64,000 nucleotides of DNA from Allomyces macrogynus ATCC 38327 (taxonomy: Eukaryota > Blastocladiomycota > Blastocladiomycetes > Blastocladiales > Blastocladiaceae). Where the stretch lies: NCBI GenBank assembly GCA_000151295.1, contig GG745344.1, forward strand, positions 211,019 through 275,018, written 5' to 3'. The position numbers and the translations under genes are program-made. Shown piece by piece: positions 31,900 to 44,212 of this stretch (within the stretch, counting starts at the first letter, position 1; every line of letters begins with the position of its first letter). Below the pieces are notes generated by a model that did no database searches, was not told where the DNA came from, and worked only from the letters and a program-made list of their open reading frames with translations.

Positions 31900-34800
31900 A
31901 TGGCACCACCTCCCGTGGCCGCGCCCGCGGCTGACACGGCCCCCGCGCCCGCACCGAGCAAGCGCACGCCGTCCTCGGCCTCACCTGGCCCTCGCGCCCC
32001 CGCCAGCGGTGCGCCGAGGACGGCCCCGCGCACAGTGCACCTGGCGTTTGACGGCGTGCCCGCACCCGTGCCGCTGCTCGTCGATCCGGCCTTGACCGAA
32101 GTGGAAGTGCGCGCGGCGATTGTCGCGGCACTGCAGTTGCCGACGCACGAGTTCTACGTGGCCGACTCGGCCGATCGCGTGATTCTTGACTTGGTTCCAA
32201 AGAACTTGACCAAGTTTGAGAGTGTGCGCGTGCGCGTCGGGCACGTGGCCACGCGCGCCGAGCCGGGACCCAAGCCGCGGCCACTAGTCGGGAATGTGCA
32301 TCAGTTGGGCGCGGATTTGTGCGTGTTCTCGTCTTTATTCGGTTGCAGATCGTGGGCTGGATGAGACTGAACATGTGCTGTGGTTGTTGTAGCCTGTCGC
32401 CGCTGCGCCAGTTCACGAACGAGTATGGCTCGATCTTCAAGCTCAAGCTGTTCCAGCAGGTCGCGCACGTTACTTGTTCGGCCGACGCGGCGGCGCAGGT
32501 CATGTTTGAGAGCCCTTTCTTTACCAAAAGGGTTCGTTGATCCCTTCTTGTCCCTTCTTGTCCCTCCTGCCTCTTTTCTTTCCTCTCAATACTCACGTGC
32601 GATTCTCAACAACCAGGTGACGGGCGCGCTCCTCGAGCTCAAGCCCGTGGGCGGCGACGGCCTCTTCACGACCGACACCGACAACCCGACCTGGGCGCTC
32701 GCGCACAAGCTGCTGAGCCCCGGGTTCGGCGCGACGCCGCTCAAGCAGTACTTGCCCGAGATCAATGTCGGCGCCGGCAAGCTGTGCGGCGTGCTCGATA
32801 AGATGGACGGCAAGGAGTTCAATGTGGCCGAGTGGATGACGCGGTTCACGTTCCAGACGATCGGGTACGCTTCAAGTGGTCGGTGCCGGTGGAGAAGATT
32901 GGCGCGCGGGTCCCGAAGACTGACGCGAGGTGCGCGCGGGGCGTATTTAGCCAATGCGGGTTCGGGTTTGATTTCGGGGTTCTCGACGCGCCCGACGCGC
33001 CGCTGCATCCGTTTGTACGGACTTCATCCCCTGCCGATCACAACTCGGCTCGGCAAAGTTGCTGACCAGCCATTTATACTCGACAGGTCGACGCCATGAA
33101 CTTCTGCCTGAACGAGAGTAAGGTCCGGTCCGGATCGACGCGCTTCTACAAGATGCTGCCGATTACGTCGAACGCGCAATTCAAGAAATCGCTCGACTTG
33201 ATGCGGCGCACCGTCGACCAAGTTCTCTCGGTGCGGAAAGCCGCGCTGATTCGGTCGGATCCGGCCGCCACGATCAAGCGCGACTTGCTCAATTACATGC
33301 TCACGGCGTGCGACGAGTCTGGCACGAGCTTGCCCGACGAGAATATTCGCGACCAGATTCTCACGTTCTTGATTGCGGGGCATGGTACGTTGGGCGTCGA
33401 TGGGACTTGGTTCTCGGCAAAATTTGACCTCCGAGGTGACCGCGAACAGAAACCACGAGCAACCTGCTCGCGTGGTGCCTGTGGCTCCTCACGCAGCACC
33501 CGCTGATCGAAGCCAAGCTGCTCGCCGAGGCCGTGTCCGTGTGCGGCACCGACCCATCCGTCCCCATTACCGCCGCGCAAATGGCGCAGCTCACCTACAC
33601 GACTGCGGTGCTCAAGGAAACGTTGCGGCTCTACCCGCCAGTCCCGATCATCATGAAACGGTGCGAAATGGACACGGTGCTCGAGGGCGTGCCCGTGAGC
33701 GCAGGCGAGGACGTGTTCGTCAACGTCGTGCAACTGCACCGCAACCGCGCGATTTGGGGCCCGTATGCCGAAGTGTTCCACCCGGAGCATTTTATGTCCA
33801 AGGAAGCCGAGGCGAAACGGCACAAGTTTGCGTGGGTGCCGTTCTCGATGGGCGAGCGGTCGTGCATCGGGATGGCGTTTGCGATGATGGAGGCGAAAGT
33901 GCTCTTGGTACGTCCCGTTGTTGTTTCTCAATTGGATGCTTGGCCGACTGACCAATTCGATGCGGGCAAAACTCGCAGGCCACGCTCGTTCGCAAGTACT
34001 TGTTCGAGTACCGGCACCACGAGCCGGCGACGTACGACCCGTCGGCGCTCACGCTCAAGCCGCTCAACTTGCGGCTCACCGTGCACCGGCGCGACCCGGC
34101 CACGCTCCCCACCGCTGCCGCTTTCGCTCCGGGTGCCACGGACCGCAGCGCGTCGCCCACCACACCGGCCTCCAAGCCCATTACCCTGCAACCCGCGCTG
34201 ACCACCCCGTCGCTTTCTCTCCCCGGCCTGATCATCGCGTACGCGTCCAACATGGGCACGTCCGAGGCCTTTGCGCTCGCGCTCGCGCAGACGGCCGAAT
34301 CGTCGTACCGCGTGCCCGTGCAGGTCATGACGCTCGACGCGTGGGCGGACGTGGCACGCAAGGATAAGCGCAAGTTGCATGTGATTGTCACGTCGACGTA
34401 TAACGGCGGGCCGCCGGACAATGCGGTGCGGGCAGCCAAGTGGCTCAAGCAGTCGCATGAGTTGAAGGGCCTGAAGTTTGCCGTGTTTGGGTGCGGGAAC
34501 AGCCAGTGGCGCACGTTCCAGCAGTTCCCGCGGTTTGTCGCGGAGCGGTTGACAGCGATGGGGGCCACGGCGGTGGGGGAGATTGGTGGTGGGGTACGTT
34601 TGGTTTTTGGTCCCTTGAGGAATGGGTGGGTGGTGGACGGAATGCTGATTGAGTGCTCTCACGATTCTAGGATGCCGACGGGGACATTGATTTCGCGTTT
34701 GCGCAGTGGGAGGCCGCGTGGTGGCTCGACGTGCAGCGCGCGTACCAGCTAGCAGCGCCAAGCTCACCGCTGATCACGGCCGCGCCCATTATCCCGACCA

Positions 34801-36395
34801 CCTCGACCAACTCGCTCCCGCGCGGCACCAACCTGACCGTTGAATTCACCGACTTGGACCCGACGATCCCGGGCGAAATCGCCCCACCGCCGCAATTCTC
34901 GACATCGCCGTCTCTCGTGGCCCTGCCGTCCCCGCCCATGCCGACACCCGTCGCGTCGGTCGTCGCACCCTCGAGCCCGCCGGTGCAGCCAAAGCCCGCA
35001 CCTACCAAGTCGCTCGCGGCGCCAACGGTGCATAACCAGTCGGTCAGTTCGCCCGTGTCGCTGACGACCTTGATCGCGGCGCCCGTCGTGGACGCTGGGA
35101 TCCAGCGCATGGTGGACGAGTCGAACCAGTACCATTCGGCGCACTGCATCATGATGGTGCACGACAAATCGGTCCCGGCCGACGTGCAATTCCTGGCCGA
35201 GTCGGACGACGAGACCAAGACCCGCGCGAACCGCGCGCCGCCGCACATGGTGCACGCCACGGTCGTGACGAACCGCGAACTTTTGCGCCCGCTGCCGGGG
35301 GTCGACGGATGCGACGCGAACAAGTCCACGAGGTACATTGAACTGCGCGTGCCGGACGGGACGGTGTACCGCGCGGGGGACCACTTTGACGTGTGGCCCG
35401 AAGAGAAGGCCGATGACGTCGCCCGCGTGGCCGCACACCTCGCGCTCGACCTTGATGCCGTGTTCAAGCTAACGGGCGGGGCGCGCGCGCCCAAGACCGC
35501 CGCCGCGGCTGTCGGGCAGGACGAGCCGTGCACGGTGCGCGCGGCACTGACCTACCTCGTGGACCTGCAGGGCGCGCCGCCGCGGCCGCTCGTCGAGCAT
35601 GTGCTTGCATTGCAGGGGCGACACGACGATGCCGCACGGGTCCGGCACCAGGACCCGGCCTTGTATCGTACGTGGTGTGCGCAGCGGAAGCGCACGTTGG
35701 ATACGATTTTGGCGGCGCCCGCGGGGGCACTCGCGCTCGTGGATTTGTTGACCACGGCCGCGGGCGTCGTGCCGCGGCGATACTCGATCGCCTCGTCGCC
35801 GCTCGTCGACGCGACCCGCGTCGCGCTCTTGGTCGGCGTCACGCCCGACGGGTACTGTTCGGCGTACCTAGCGCGCAGCGAGGTCGGCGCGCGGTTGTAC
35901 GTGCAGGTCAAGCCGGGCCGCGACGTGTTCCGCTTGCCCGACGATAACGCGCGCGCAGTGATGATGGTCGGTGCGGGCACGGGACTCGCGCCGTACCTTG
36001 GGTTCCTCGAGGACCGGCGCGCGCGGAACGTCACGTCGCCCGCACACTTGTTTTTCGGGTGCCGGCACGCCGAGCATGACCGGTTGTTCAAAGAAGAACT
36101 GGACGGGTACGTCGCGTCGGGCCACTTGACGGCCGTGCATGCCGCGTATTCCCGTGACGCGAGCGCGCAGTGGAAGTATGTCCAGGACGCGTTGACTGCG
36201 CACGGGGATGTGTTGGTGGGCGCGATGGTCGAGGGAAAGGCGCCGCTGTTTGTGTGCGGGTCGGCCAAGGGCATGGCGCGCGACGTGTTTTGCACAGTGT
36301 CGGCGATTTTCACGGAGAAGTTGGGCGTGGATTCGGACGCGTACCTGGAAGAGTTGCAGCAAAGGGGCCAGTACGTCGAGGATACGTGGGGGTAG
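31900..36395 (+). CDS. self-sufficient cytochrome P450-reductase fusion (CYP505 type)
   Basis: A fusion of a fatty-acid-hydroxylase-like P450 and its diflavin reductase. Eight exons (31900-32318, 32393-32531, 32617-32864, 32951-33014, 33087-33384, 33450-33907, 33979-34593, 34671-36395) join in frame to 1321 residues. P450 marks: I-helix AGHETTS (restored by splicing intron 5), K-helix KETLR, FHPEHF, and the heme loop [10 protein letters not shown] with its Cys ligand (Ser replaces the usual first Gly). Reductase marks: FMN domain ([30 protein letters not shown]), FAD binding [14 protein letters not shown] binding [10 protein letters not shown], and [13 protein letters not shown]. It exceeds the usual length of about 1050-1100 because of an N-terminal extension (residues 43-112, beta-grasp-like) and a Pro-rich linker of about 110 residues after the FMN domain. 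No membrane anchor is seen. Confidence 0.95.
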
Positions 36396-37163
36396 GGCGC
36401 GGGGATCGGGTGCACGAGACACAGTAGTGATGGCCGGACTGGAGGGCGGGACTCGGTGAAGAAGGGGTGGAGAAGTTGGACGGGGACGTGGAAGAGGACA
36501 TGGAAGGATTAATGGTATGAATTTCTGGCATCAGGACTGGACTTGTTCAACTCAGCTGCGAGCGCTGGTCAGGCTGAGAAATGGCTGGCAATCGCTCTCG
36601 TTTTTAAAGGCTGGTTGATGCTATTTCTTGACCGCCTACGACACTCGCTGTTCATTTCGCTACGACACTGTATTTTGCACCATTCTCCTTTTAGGCACAC
36701 CTGCGTCGTCTTGAGCTCATACTTTGGGGCATGGCCGGCATTCTTGAATCCCGCTCCGCAACAAAACATCAGTTGTGGCATGCAAACCAACATCGCTTCA
36801 GTTTGATCAACTGTCAAGAATTGACGCCAAAGAGTGACATGCATCACCAGCAGCTACAGAGGCAACACAAACAGGTGGAGAACTGTCTGAGAGAGCATGG
36901 GGCGTCGGGCCGGCTGCCTCGTATCAACTTGACTCTTGTTCTGTTGCACTCAAGTAAATCCGCCTCGACATTCAACCGGATCACAAGATGGTACATTCAA
37001 TTTCATTCTGCCAACCTGTACATTCCCAGTCAGAACAACCGAAGGGACGGAGGGCAAGGCAGGGAAGCGGGTGGACAATCATTAATGACCCACAAACATC
37101 GATCATGCCTCGCCAACCATTGCGACATATTCGCTGCCGTATGTACTTGGCCCCGTGCGATCA
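36396..37163. other. intergenic, convergent 3' flanks
   Basis: About 770 nt between the 3' ends of the P450 fusion (+) and the four-repeat gene (-). No gene, RNA or repeat was recognised. Confidence 0.45.
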
Positions 37164-38360
37164 TTACTGGTGGAGAACCACCTTGGCACCCAGCTTCACA
37201 GCAACACCGACGCGCGGCCCGTCCGCGTGGCGCACGGCCAGGACCTCAGGGCCTACACGCGACCACTGTTCCGTCTCGCCAGGGGCCACAGAAAACCACG
37301 CGTCGTCCCCCTTTTCGCCTGCCAACTTGGAGACGAATGCGCTGACGGGAGCATCCGTTGCGTTATGGAACAGAATCGACTTCGGGTCCGCCTGCTGCTC
37401 AATGGTCTCGAGCTTGGGGACTGACAGGCCGCGGTCGACGTTGAGAACCGCGACATGCGTGCCAGCCTGCACGTACGCGCCCACGACGCGGTCTCCGGCA
37501 CGCACCAGGACCCCCTCCCACCGCTTGCTGCCGCGCGCCCACGTGTCGGACGCACCCGGCGCGAGCGTGTACCACTTCTTGGAGCCGCCCGAGTAGTTGG
37601 TCACTTGCACCTCAACTGTCTCCTTGGTCTTGTTGGACACCTTGATCTTCGTGTCCTCGTCGGTGGGCATGAGGACGAGCGGCTCAGGACCCACAAACTC
37701 AATCTTCGACCCGGGTTCGGCCAGGACCGCGTCACGCTTGGTCTCGTCGTGCTTGACAATCACCATCTGTGCGTCGGTGCGCGTCCACCGCGAGTTCGTG
37801 CCAGGCTCGACCAGGTACCACTCGCCGTTCGGGTCATTGACGTTCATGTACGGCGTAACGTGCACCGAAATCGGCCGCGGCGTTTTGTTCTCGACGACAA
37901 TCGTGTCCTCGGACTGGCCGTTGTCGTGCATGACCTTGAACGACTCGGAGACAAACACCTGTGTCGACAGCGCGCGCACCGTGACTTCCGACGCGGCCGG
38001 GACATGCACCGCGGCGCGGCGACCCCCTGAGTCGCGCACGAAAATGGTTTCCCAGTCGTCGTTGATCGACCCATACGCGTCGCTGCCATCATTGGCCATT
38101 GAGTACCATTCGCCACGGTTGTGCGCGTGTTTCTTGGCGACCATGATTTCCACGTCCTCGCGCGCCTTGTTGTTGATGCGCAGAGCGCGCGGGACCTCGT
38201 CGGGAGTGAGTAGACGCACTTGGATGCCTTGCGACGCGGCCGCGGCCTGCAGGACAATCGACTGCTGGAAAACGCCCTGCGCGGTCAGCGGAGCGGCGAC
38301 CTTGGTGGCGGCGACAGGAGCAGCGGCATCGGTGGGCTCAACGTGGTCAACGGCGGTCAT
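37164..38360 (-). CDS. intact four-repeat WY-PG-SDTW family protein
   Basis: A 398-residue single-exon protein of a family I cannot name, and the only unbroken copy of four in the window. After an Ala/Thr-rich N-terminus (about 1-50) come four repeats of about 80-90 residues. Each begins with a strand like VxNxTxxPVxVxV, then a WYxL-x-PGxxSxxWxR core, an acidic or aromatic turn, VLVR or VIVK, and a strand with VPxxxxV. Repeat 3 shows the consensus best (VQVTNYSGG, WYTLAPGASDTW, GVLVRAG). The pattern suggests small beta-sandwich or beta-trefoil units, perhaps ligand-binding. There is no signal peptide, so it is probably cytosolic. Similar tandem proteins occur, to my recollection, in other fungi without assigned function. 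A TATAAATA box lies about 70 nt upstream. Confidence 0.8.
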   Translation of the reverse strand: MTAVDHVEPTDAAAPVAATKVAAPLTAQGVFQQSIVLQAAAASQGIQVRLLTPDEVPRALRINNKAREDVEIMVAKKHAHNRGEWYSMANDGSDAYGSINDDWETIFVRDSGGRRAAVHVPAASEVTVRALSTQVFVSESFKVMHDNGQSEDTIVVENKTPRPISVHVTPYMNVNDPNGEWYLVEPGTNSRWTRTDAQMVIVKHDETKRDAVLAEPGSKIEFVGPEPLVLMPTDEDTKIKVSNKTKETVEVQVTNYSGGSKKWYTLAPGASDTWARGSKRWEGVLVRAGDRVVGAYVQAGTHVAVLNVDRGLSVPKLETIEQQADPKSILFHNATDAPVSAFVSKLAGEKGDDAWFSVAPGETEQWSRVGPEVLAVRHADGPRVGVAVKLGAKVVLHQ

Positions 38361-39155
38361 GGCTTGGGGTAGAGTAGATGCCAGTCAGGCCTGGATCAGT
38401 ACGATTGTGCCAAGGGGTCGCTCGGGCATATTTATACGCCTGGACGAGCGCGCCATTTGTTGAGGCGCGTTGGTACAGCGTCGATGATTTCCAAGATGCA
38501 CAGGGAGGACGGCCGGAGACAGAGCGCGTGGAACAGATACCAAAGCATCGAAACTACTTGGAAAAGACCACGAACTACCGTGAAACATGCGCCGCCCAGG
38601 GAAAAAAGGAACAGAGGCGCTGATACTTTCTTTGCGCATTCGAACGGGTTCTGATGGTGCGGGGCCGTTCCATGTGCGGGAAAAAGCATGGGCGGCAGTG
38701 ATGGGTGTTGGTCCACCACACATGGCAACTCGTGGCGCCCCTCCAACATCCCACACAGCAAGCGGCGTCGGTCTCGGAGTAGGCGCGTGTCGAAGATGCA
38801 ACAGCGTTATTGGTGCAAAATGGGACATGGAGAGGTGATTCTACTTGCTGGATGCGATGGTTGTTTGCTTTACGGGCGATCCCCTCGTTGGAGAGAGCAA
38901 GCGTGTCTGAAGGGAGCAGATGAGCACTGAAGCCGCTTATACATTTGAAGCAGGAAACGGCGTGAGCAAGAAGGGTGCCAGTGACCAGAACATAAATAGA
39001 GAGCGTGGGCCTCGTTCTAATCTTGCATGGGGTGACCGGCTCGATTGTGCTGACATTGTTCACTCAAAATATGTCACATCGCGACGCCAATCTTGTTGAA
39101 CGCAAATGGTTTGTTTCCTTTGCCTTAATACTCCTGCACCCTCACGGGGCAGCCA
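38361..39155. other. intergenic between two minus-strand genes
   Basis: About 795 nt. It holds the promoter of the four-repeat gene and the 3' flank of the copper ATPase gene. No other feature was recognised. Confidence 0.45.
38429..38436 (-). promoter_or_regulatory. TATA box of the intact four-repeat gene
   Basis: TATAAATA on the minus strand, about 70 nt upstream of the ATG at 38360. It is a perfect core-promoter match in a GC-rich setting. Confidence 0.5.
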
Positions 39156-42100
39156 TCATTCCTCATCCACATCCTCCAGCAACCCCGCGCGCACTTCACG
39201 CGCCGCGGCCACCGCCGGCGGTGGTGCCAGCACTTCCCCATCCGCTTCGCGGGCATGCGCGTCGCGCACCCACCGCGGGGGCTTATACCGCTTGAGCCAG
39301 AGCGACGACGCGACAACCGAGACCGACGAGCACGCCATGGCCGCACCCGCGGCCATTGGGTGCAGCACGATCCCCCACGGCAAGCCCAGCCCCATGGCGA
39401 GCGGGATCGCGACCATATTGTAGATCACAGCCCAGAACACATTCGCCTGAATCCGGCGGAAAATCGTGCGCGCGAGATCGACGGCGACAACGAGGTCGAG
39501 CAGCGACGAGTGCAGAATGACGACATCAGCCGCTTCCATGGCCACGTCGGTACCCGTACCGAGCGCGATCCCGATATCCGCGGCGGCGAGCGCGGGCGAA
39601 TCGTTGATCCCGTCGCCGACCATGGCGACAATGTGCGTGCGTGCGGGAGCGACGGTGGATGCCGTGGACACGCCGGTCCCGGGCCGCGGCAGAGCGTCGA
39701 GTTCCTGGACCGAGTCGTACATTGTAGGCGCGCCATTGGGCCTGAACCGCATGCGCACGCGGTTCACGAGCCGCCGGAAATGCGCGGCCAGACGCCGACG
39801 CACCGACTTGCGCTTGTTTGCAGGCACGGGCGCGGGCGCACGAGTCGGGTCTCCGAGCCCCCACTCGTCCCAATCCTCGTCATCATCGTCATCTGTCGCG
39901 ACGGGTTCAGGGGCCAAGAAATAATCCGCGATGGCATTCCGGTCGCCACGCTGCAGCGCGCGTACAATCTCCGACTTGCCCGCGGGCGGAACCCCCGCGG
40001 CGACGCGGTACCTCGGAATCCCACACTCGTCGGCGAGCACCTGCGCAGTCGTCGGGTTATCGCCCGTGACCATATACACGGCGATCCCGCACTCCTTTTC
40101 GAGCGCGCGCACGACACGGCGCGCGTGCGGTTTCAGTTTATCCCCAACAGCGACGACACCGGCCAGCCGCATCTGCACGGCGACTGCGACCACCGTGTAT
40201 CCTTGCCGCGCAAGCGCCGCGTGCCGCGCCGCCACGTCTACGGGCATCGCGTACCCGGCTGCGGCGGTAGCTTGGGCATCGGTCAGCGGCACTTGCATCC
40301 GCGAGAGGTACCCGAGGGAGCCGACGAGCACGTCGAGCGCGCGGCCGTCAGCGAGGGTCACGGTACACCGCACGCCCTGGCCAACGGCGGGTTCAAAGTC
40401 GTGTGCGGTCGCGCCCGACCAGGCGTCGGCAGTACCGGTGGGCAGGACGGTGCGCGCGTGCGTGACGAGGGCCTTGGCCAGCGGGTGCTCCGAGTGCGAT
40501 TCGGTGAGCCCGACGAGCGTCCAGAAGTCGCGTTCGGTGAGGGTAGTTTCGGAGACGTGCGATGCGGTTCCCGGGCGAGGGGCGTAGATTTCCGTGGCCA
40601 TGACGGTCATTTTGCCTAGTTTGAGCGGAGACACAGGGTCAGTTGGATGCCAACTTCGACGCGGGATCGTGGAAAAAAAACGTACCTCCGGTTAGCGTGC
40701 CCGTCTTGTCAAGCACGACATGGTCCAGCCGATGCACGCGCTCGAGCGACTCGCCGCCCTTGATCAAAATCCCCAACTGCGCGCCGACCCCCGTCCCGAC
40801 CATGACCGCCGTCGGCACCGACAACCCGAGCGTGCACGGGCACGCGACGACAATCACCGAAATACAAATCTGCACGCACATGATCACGTCGTCGGCGCCA
40901 TTCTCGTGCGACCGGAACGGGAACGTGCCGAGCGCCTTGGTTGCAGCTAGCCACCCGACGAGCGTGAACAGGGCGAGCGTCACGACCACGGGGACAAAGT
41001 AGCCCGCGAGCCGGTCGGCCCACCGCTGGATTGGGGCCTTGGTGGCCTGCGCGTGCTCGACGAGCGAGACGATGCGGGCCAGCGTGGTTTCGCCCGCGAC
41101 TTGGGTCGCGCGCACGATGATGCACCCAGGTCCGTTGACGGTCCCAGCAAGCACGGTCCCGCCGGGCCGTTTGGCGACGGGGAGGGGTTCGCCCGTAACC
41201 ATGGCCTCGTCGACGGTCGAGGTGCCAGACACGACGACGGCGTCGACCGGAATGCGTTCGCCAGGTAGGATCTTGAAATGGTCGTTGACTTGTACGAGCT
41301 CAGCTGAGATCGTTTCCTCGTTCGTGACAGCACCCGTGTCCGAATCGAGCGTGACGAGGGTCGCCGTCGCGGGGGTCAGCGACAGCAGCTTGGTGAGTGC
41401 CGAAGAAGTCTGTCCCTTGGCGCGGTTCTCGAGGTACTTGCCGAGCGAAATGAACGCGAGCAGCATCGTGCACGTGTCAAAGAAGACGGTCGGCGTTGGG
41501 TGCGTGGGCGAGAAAACCGCGTAAATCAGCGCGGCCAGCGACGCGAAAAACGCCGCTGACGTGCCGAGCGCCACGAGCGTATCCATGGTCGCCGACCCGA
41601 GCCGCATCGCCTTCCACGCCGCGCGGTAGAACCGCTTGCCGACACCAAACTGCACCGGCACCGTCAGGCACAGCTGCAGGAGGTGGTTGACTGAGAGGCC
41701 CGGGACCACGTGCCACCGGTCGAGAATAAACCCGTCCATGGCCATGTGCCCATTAGATGGCGCCGAGACGGGCTCAAACAACATCGGAAAGGCCATGGCA
41801 AGGAGAAAATTCGGCACAGCAAAGACGGCACACTTCACGAGCGCGGCGCGCCACTCGACGATTTCGCGCGTGCGCTGCAACGACTCGATTTGCACTTGCC
41901 GGTTCGTGTCGGGCACGAGCGCGCCAAAACCGAGCTCCTCGATACGCCGCGTCAGGTCCCGCACGCCGACGGCGCCCGTCTGGACAACAATTTGCGCGCG
42001 CTTGGTCGCGAGCGAGACGGTCACGCGCAGGACGCCGTCGAGCTTGCCGAGTTCCCGCTCAATCGTCGACGAGCACACGGTGCACGTCATGCCGTAGACA

Positions 42101-42816
42101 TCGAGCTCGATTGTGGTGGTCGTGTGCGCCGGCTTGGTGCCGTCACTGGGCACGAGCGTCATCAGGGAGCTATCGTCGATCATGTCCGTGACCGAGAGCA
42201 CGCGTGAATCGAACCCAGCGTCCTCGATGGCCTCGACGACCGCGTCGGGCGATGTCAGCGATGGGTCCAGCACCACGGTCGCCGACTCAGCGAGGAGAGC
42301 AACCGTGACCGACGAAACGCCGGGCAGCGCGCCGACAACACCCTCGACAGCGCCAACACACGCCGAGCACGTCATGCCCTGTACGCTGGCGACGACCGTG
42401 GCGCGGCGTGGAGCCGCCTTGGCGGCGAATGCGGTCGTTGACACGGCAGGAGATGCAGGCGCTGCGGGCAACGCCACGAGCGCAGTACTTGCACTTGCTG
42501 ACGGAGCAGCGGCCGCAGCAGCAGGCAGCAGCGGCAAGTCGTGGCGGTCGTCGACAATACCAAGCAGGGCCGCGGGCGCTGGAGTGGGTGCAGCATTGGG
42601 CACGTCGAATCCAGCGTCGAAAATGGCTTCGGTGACGGCGTGCTGCACGGAAGCGAAGTCGGCCAAGGGAGCGAGCTCGACCGTGACCAGGTGGTCGGCC
42701 AGCGACACATCGGCTTTCACAACGTCGGCGACGGCCGTCACGGCGGCGTGCACGGCACGCACGCACGACTGGCACGTCATGCCGTCGACGGGCAGCGTGA
42801 AGGATGGCGGCGGCAT
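39156..42816 (-). CDS. CCC2: P1B-type copper-transporting ATPase
   Basis: A CCC2/ATP7-like pump that moves Cu(I) into the secretory pathway to load enzymes such as ferroxidases. Two exons (42816-40686, 40615-39156; 70-nt intron, GTACGT...TAG) give 1196 residues. Three heavy-metal-associated domains carry GMTCQSC, GMTCSAC and GMTCTVC. Membrane helices follow, with the actuator motif VTGEPLPV. The transport site is VACPCTLG, the phosphorylation site DKTGTLTG falls just before the intron, and SEHPLAKA provides the HP motif. ATP-binding and hinge motifs are MVTGDNPT and VGDGINDSPAL. The nucleotide-binding domain has an unusual acidic-then-basic insertion (DDDDDEDWDEW...KRKSVRRR) between TGDN and GDGIND. 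The final two helices and an Ala/Glu-rich tail complete the protein. Confidence 0.95.
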
Positions 42817-44212
42817 GTTGGTTGATTTGGAGCCGGCGCGAGGCGGACTGGAGGGCGTGCAGCTGTCGTGGACAGCCCGGCGGGGGCGGCACGGTGCAGC
42901 GTGGCGGCGGCACGTCGTAGGCTAGAGGCGCTCGGGGTCGCAGTCGTCGTGGTGGTCGCTGGCGGTGGTTGTGTGCGCCTGGGAAAGCGGGCACCGTGGC
43001 AACAAGGGAGCGAGATGAGGAGCAACAGCAACACAGGCCAAGCGCACCAGCGTGACGAGCAAACAATGGTGAGCCTCCGCCACGGCACAACGATTGTCAG
43101 GCAAATCACACAGCATGGTCTCCGCGTTCTTCGCACAACGCGTCCAGACTCGCCTCGATGGCCCAACTGGCCACCCACTGCACAACACTCCATGCTGCCC
43201 GACACTCCACGGTGCACGCGCTATTGATCAACACCGATGGTAGTGATAAGCCAGCCGGCCGCTGTCATCCTTTCCAAACCAGCTTAATGTATCAATTCGC
43301 GCGACACAACCTCAGATTCCGTCGGGCTCCGTGGGCAGCTTGGCGCGCGCGCCGGCGCCAGCATCGCCATGGGCGCGCTCCATCCACATCACCTTGGCTC
43401 TCGTCATCCGTCCTCGCTCCTTCTGAAGATCAGGTCAACCAGAGGCGCGTCTTCCCGTGCTTTCCTGCCAGTTGCACCCATGCATGGAAGAGTACCCCTC
43501 CCGCCATCGTGACCACGATGCGGAACTCGGGGTGCTTGCACGGCGCGTCGTATCACAAACTGATCACAGGCACGTTCGACTTGGCTGGAGCCATGTGAAT
43601 GTGCCGCTGTGATGAGTATGGTGGGGCGCACGAGATGGGATGCGTCGGTTTTCTAATTGTGATAGTGACTATGTTGTGCCCAGATCGCGGTGGCACGGCT
43701 CTGGCTTCTCCATGGCTCTGGCCTGCAACTGCGACCAACACATGAAGTCGGTCGTCCCGAGCACGTTTTGTCCGGTCGTGCGCAAGTACAAACTCATCTA
43801 GTATCGTGATACGCACGCTCTCCACCGTGACACACATGCTGAATCGACAGTGATCCTCCGCAGGGGAGGGTGCGAAGAATGGACACGTTGACGTGACCGA
43901 TGGCAATTGACAGCAAGGGCATTGCCCCAGTTTCCCCTGCTCAAGACAGAGACAACTCGAACAGACAGCTGCTCTGCCGATTTTCTTGCCACAATTTCCA
44001 ACAATTCACGGCAGGCACCGTCCCTGTCCAGAGTGGTGCAATTTCTACCCGTCATCGACGCGCTTCACCCGACCGATCTGATGTCAATCAAACAAGAGCT
44101 CATGTCTTCATGCTCCAGCGCCTGACACCAGCACCCCATCCAACGACGGCGCGGGCTCCTCCTGGGCGTGCACGGGCGCGTTATCCTGACGACACCCATC
44201 ACCCTGCGCGTC
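42817..44212. other. intergenic, 1.4 kb
   Basis: No gene is supported. It lies between the ATPase start and the end of the degenerate dsRBD copy. Open frames on both strands resemble nothing. No RNA gene was seen. Confidence 0.45.

Noticed and set aside
39255..40619. 454-codon plus-strand frame antisense to the copper ATPase
   Set aside because: A shadow of a strongly conserved gene; its translation is Arg/Gly-rich without motifs.
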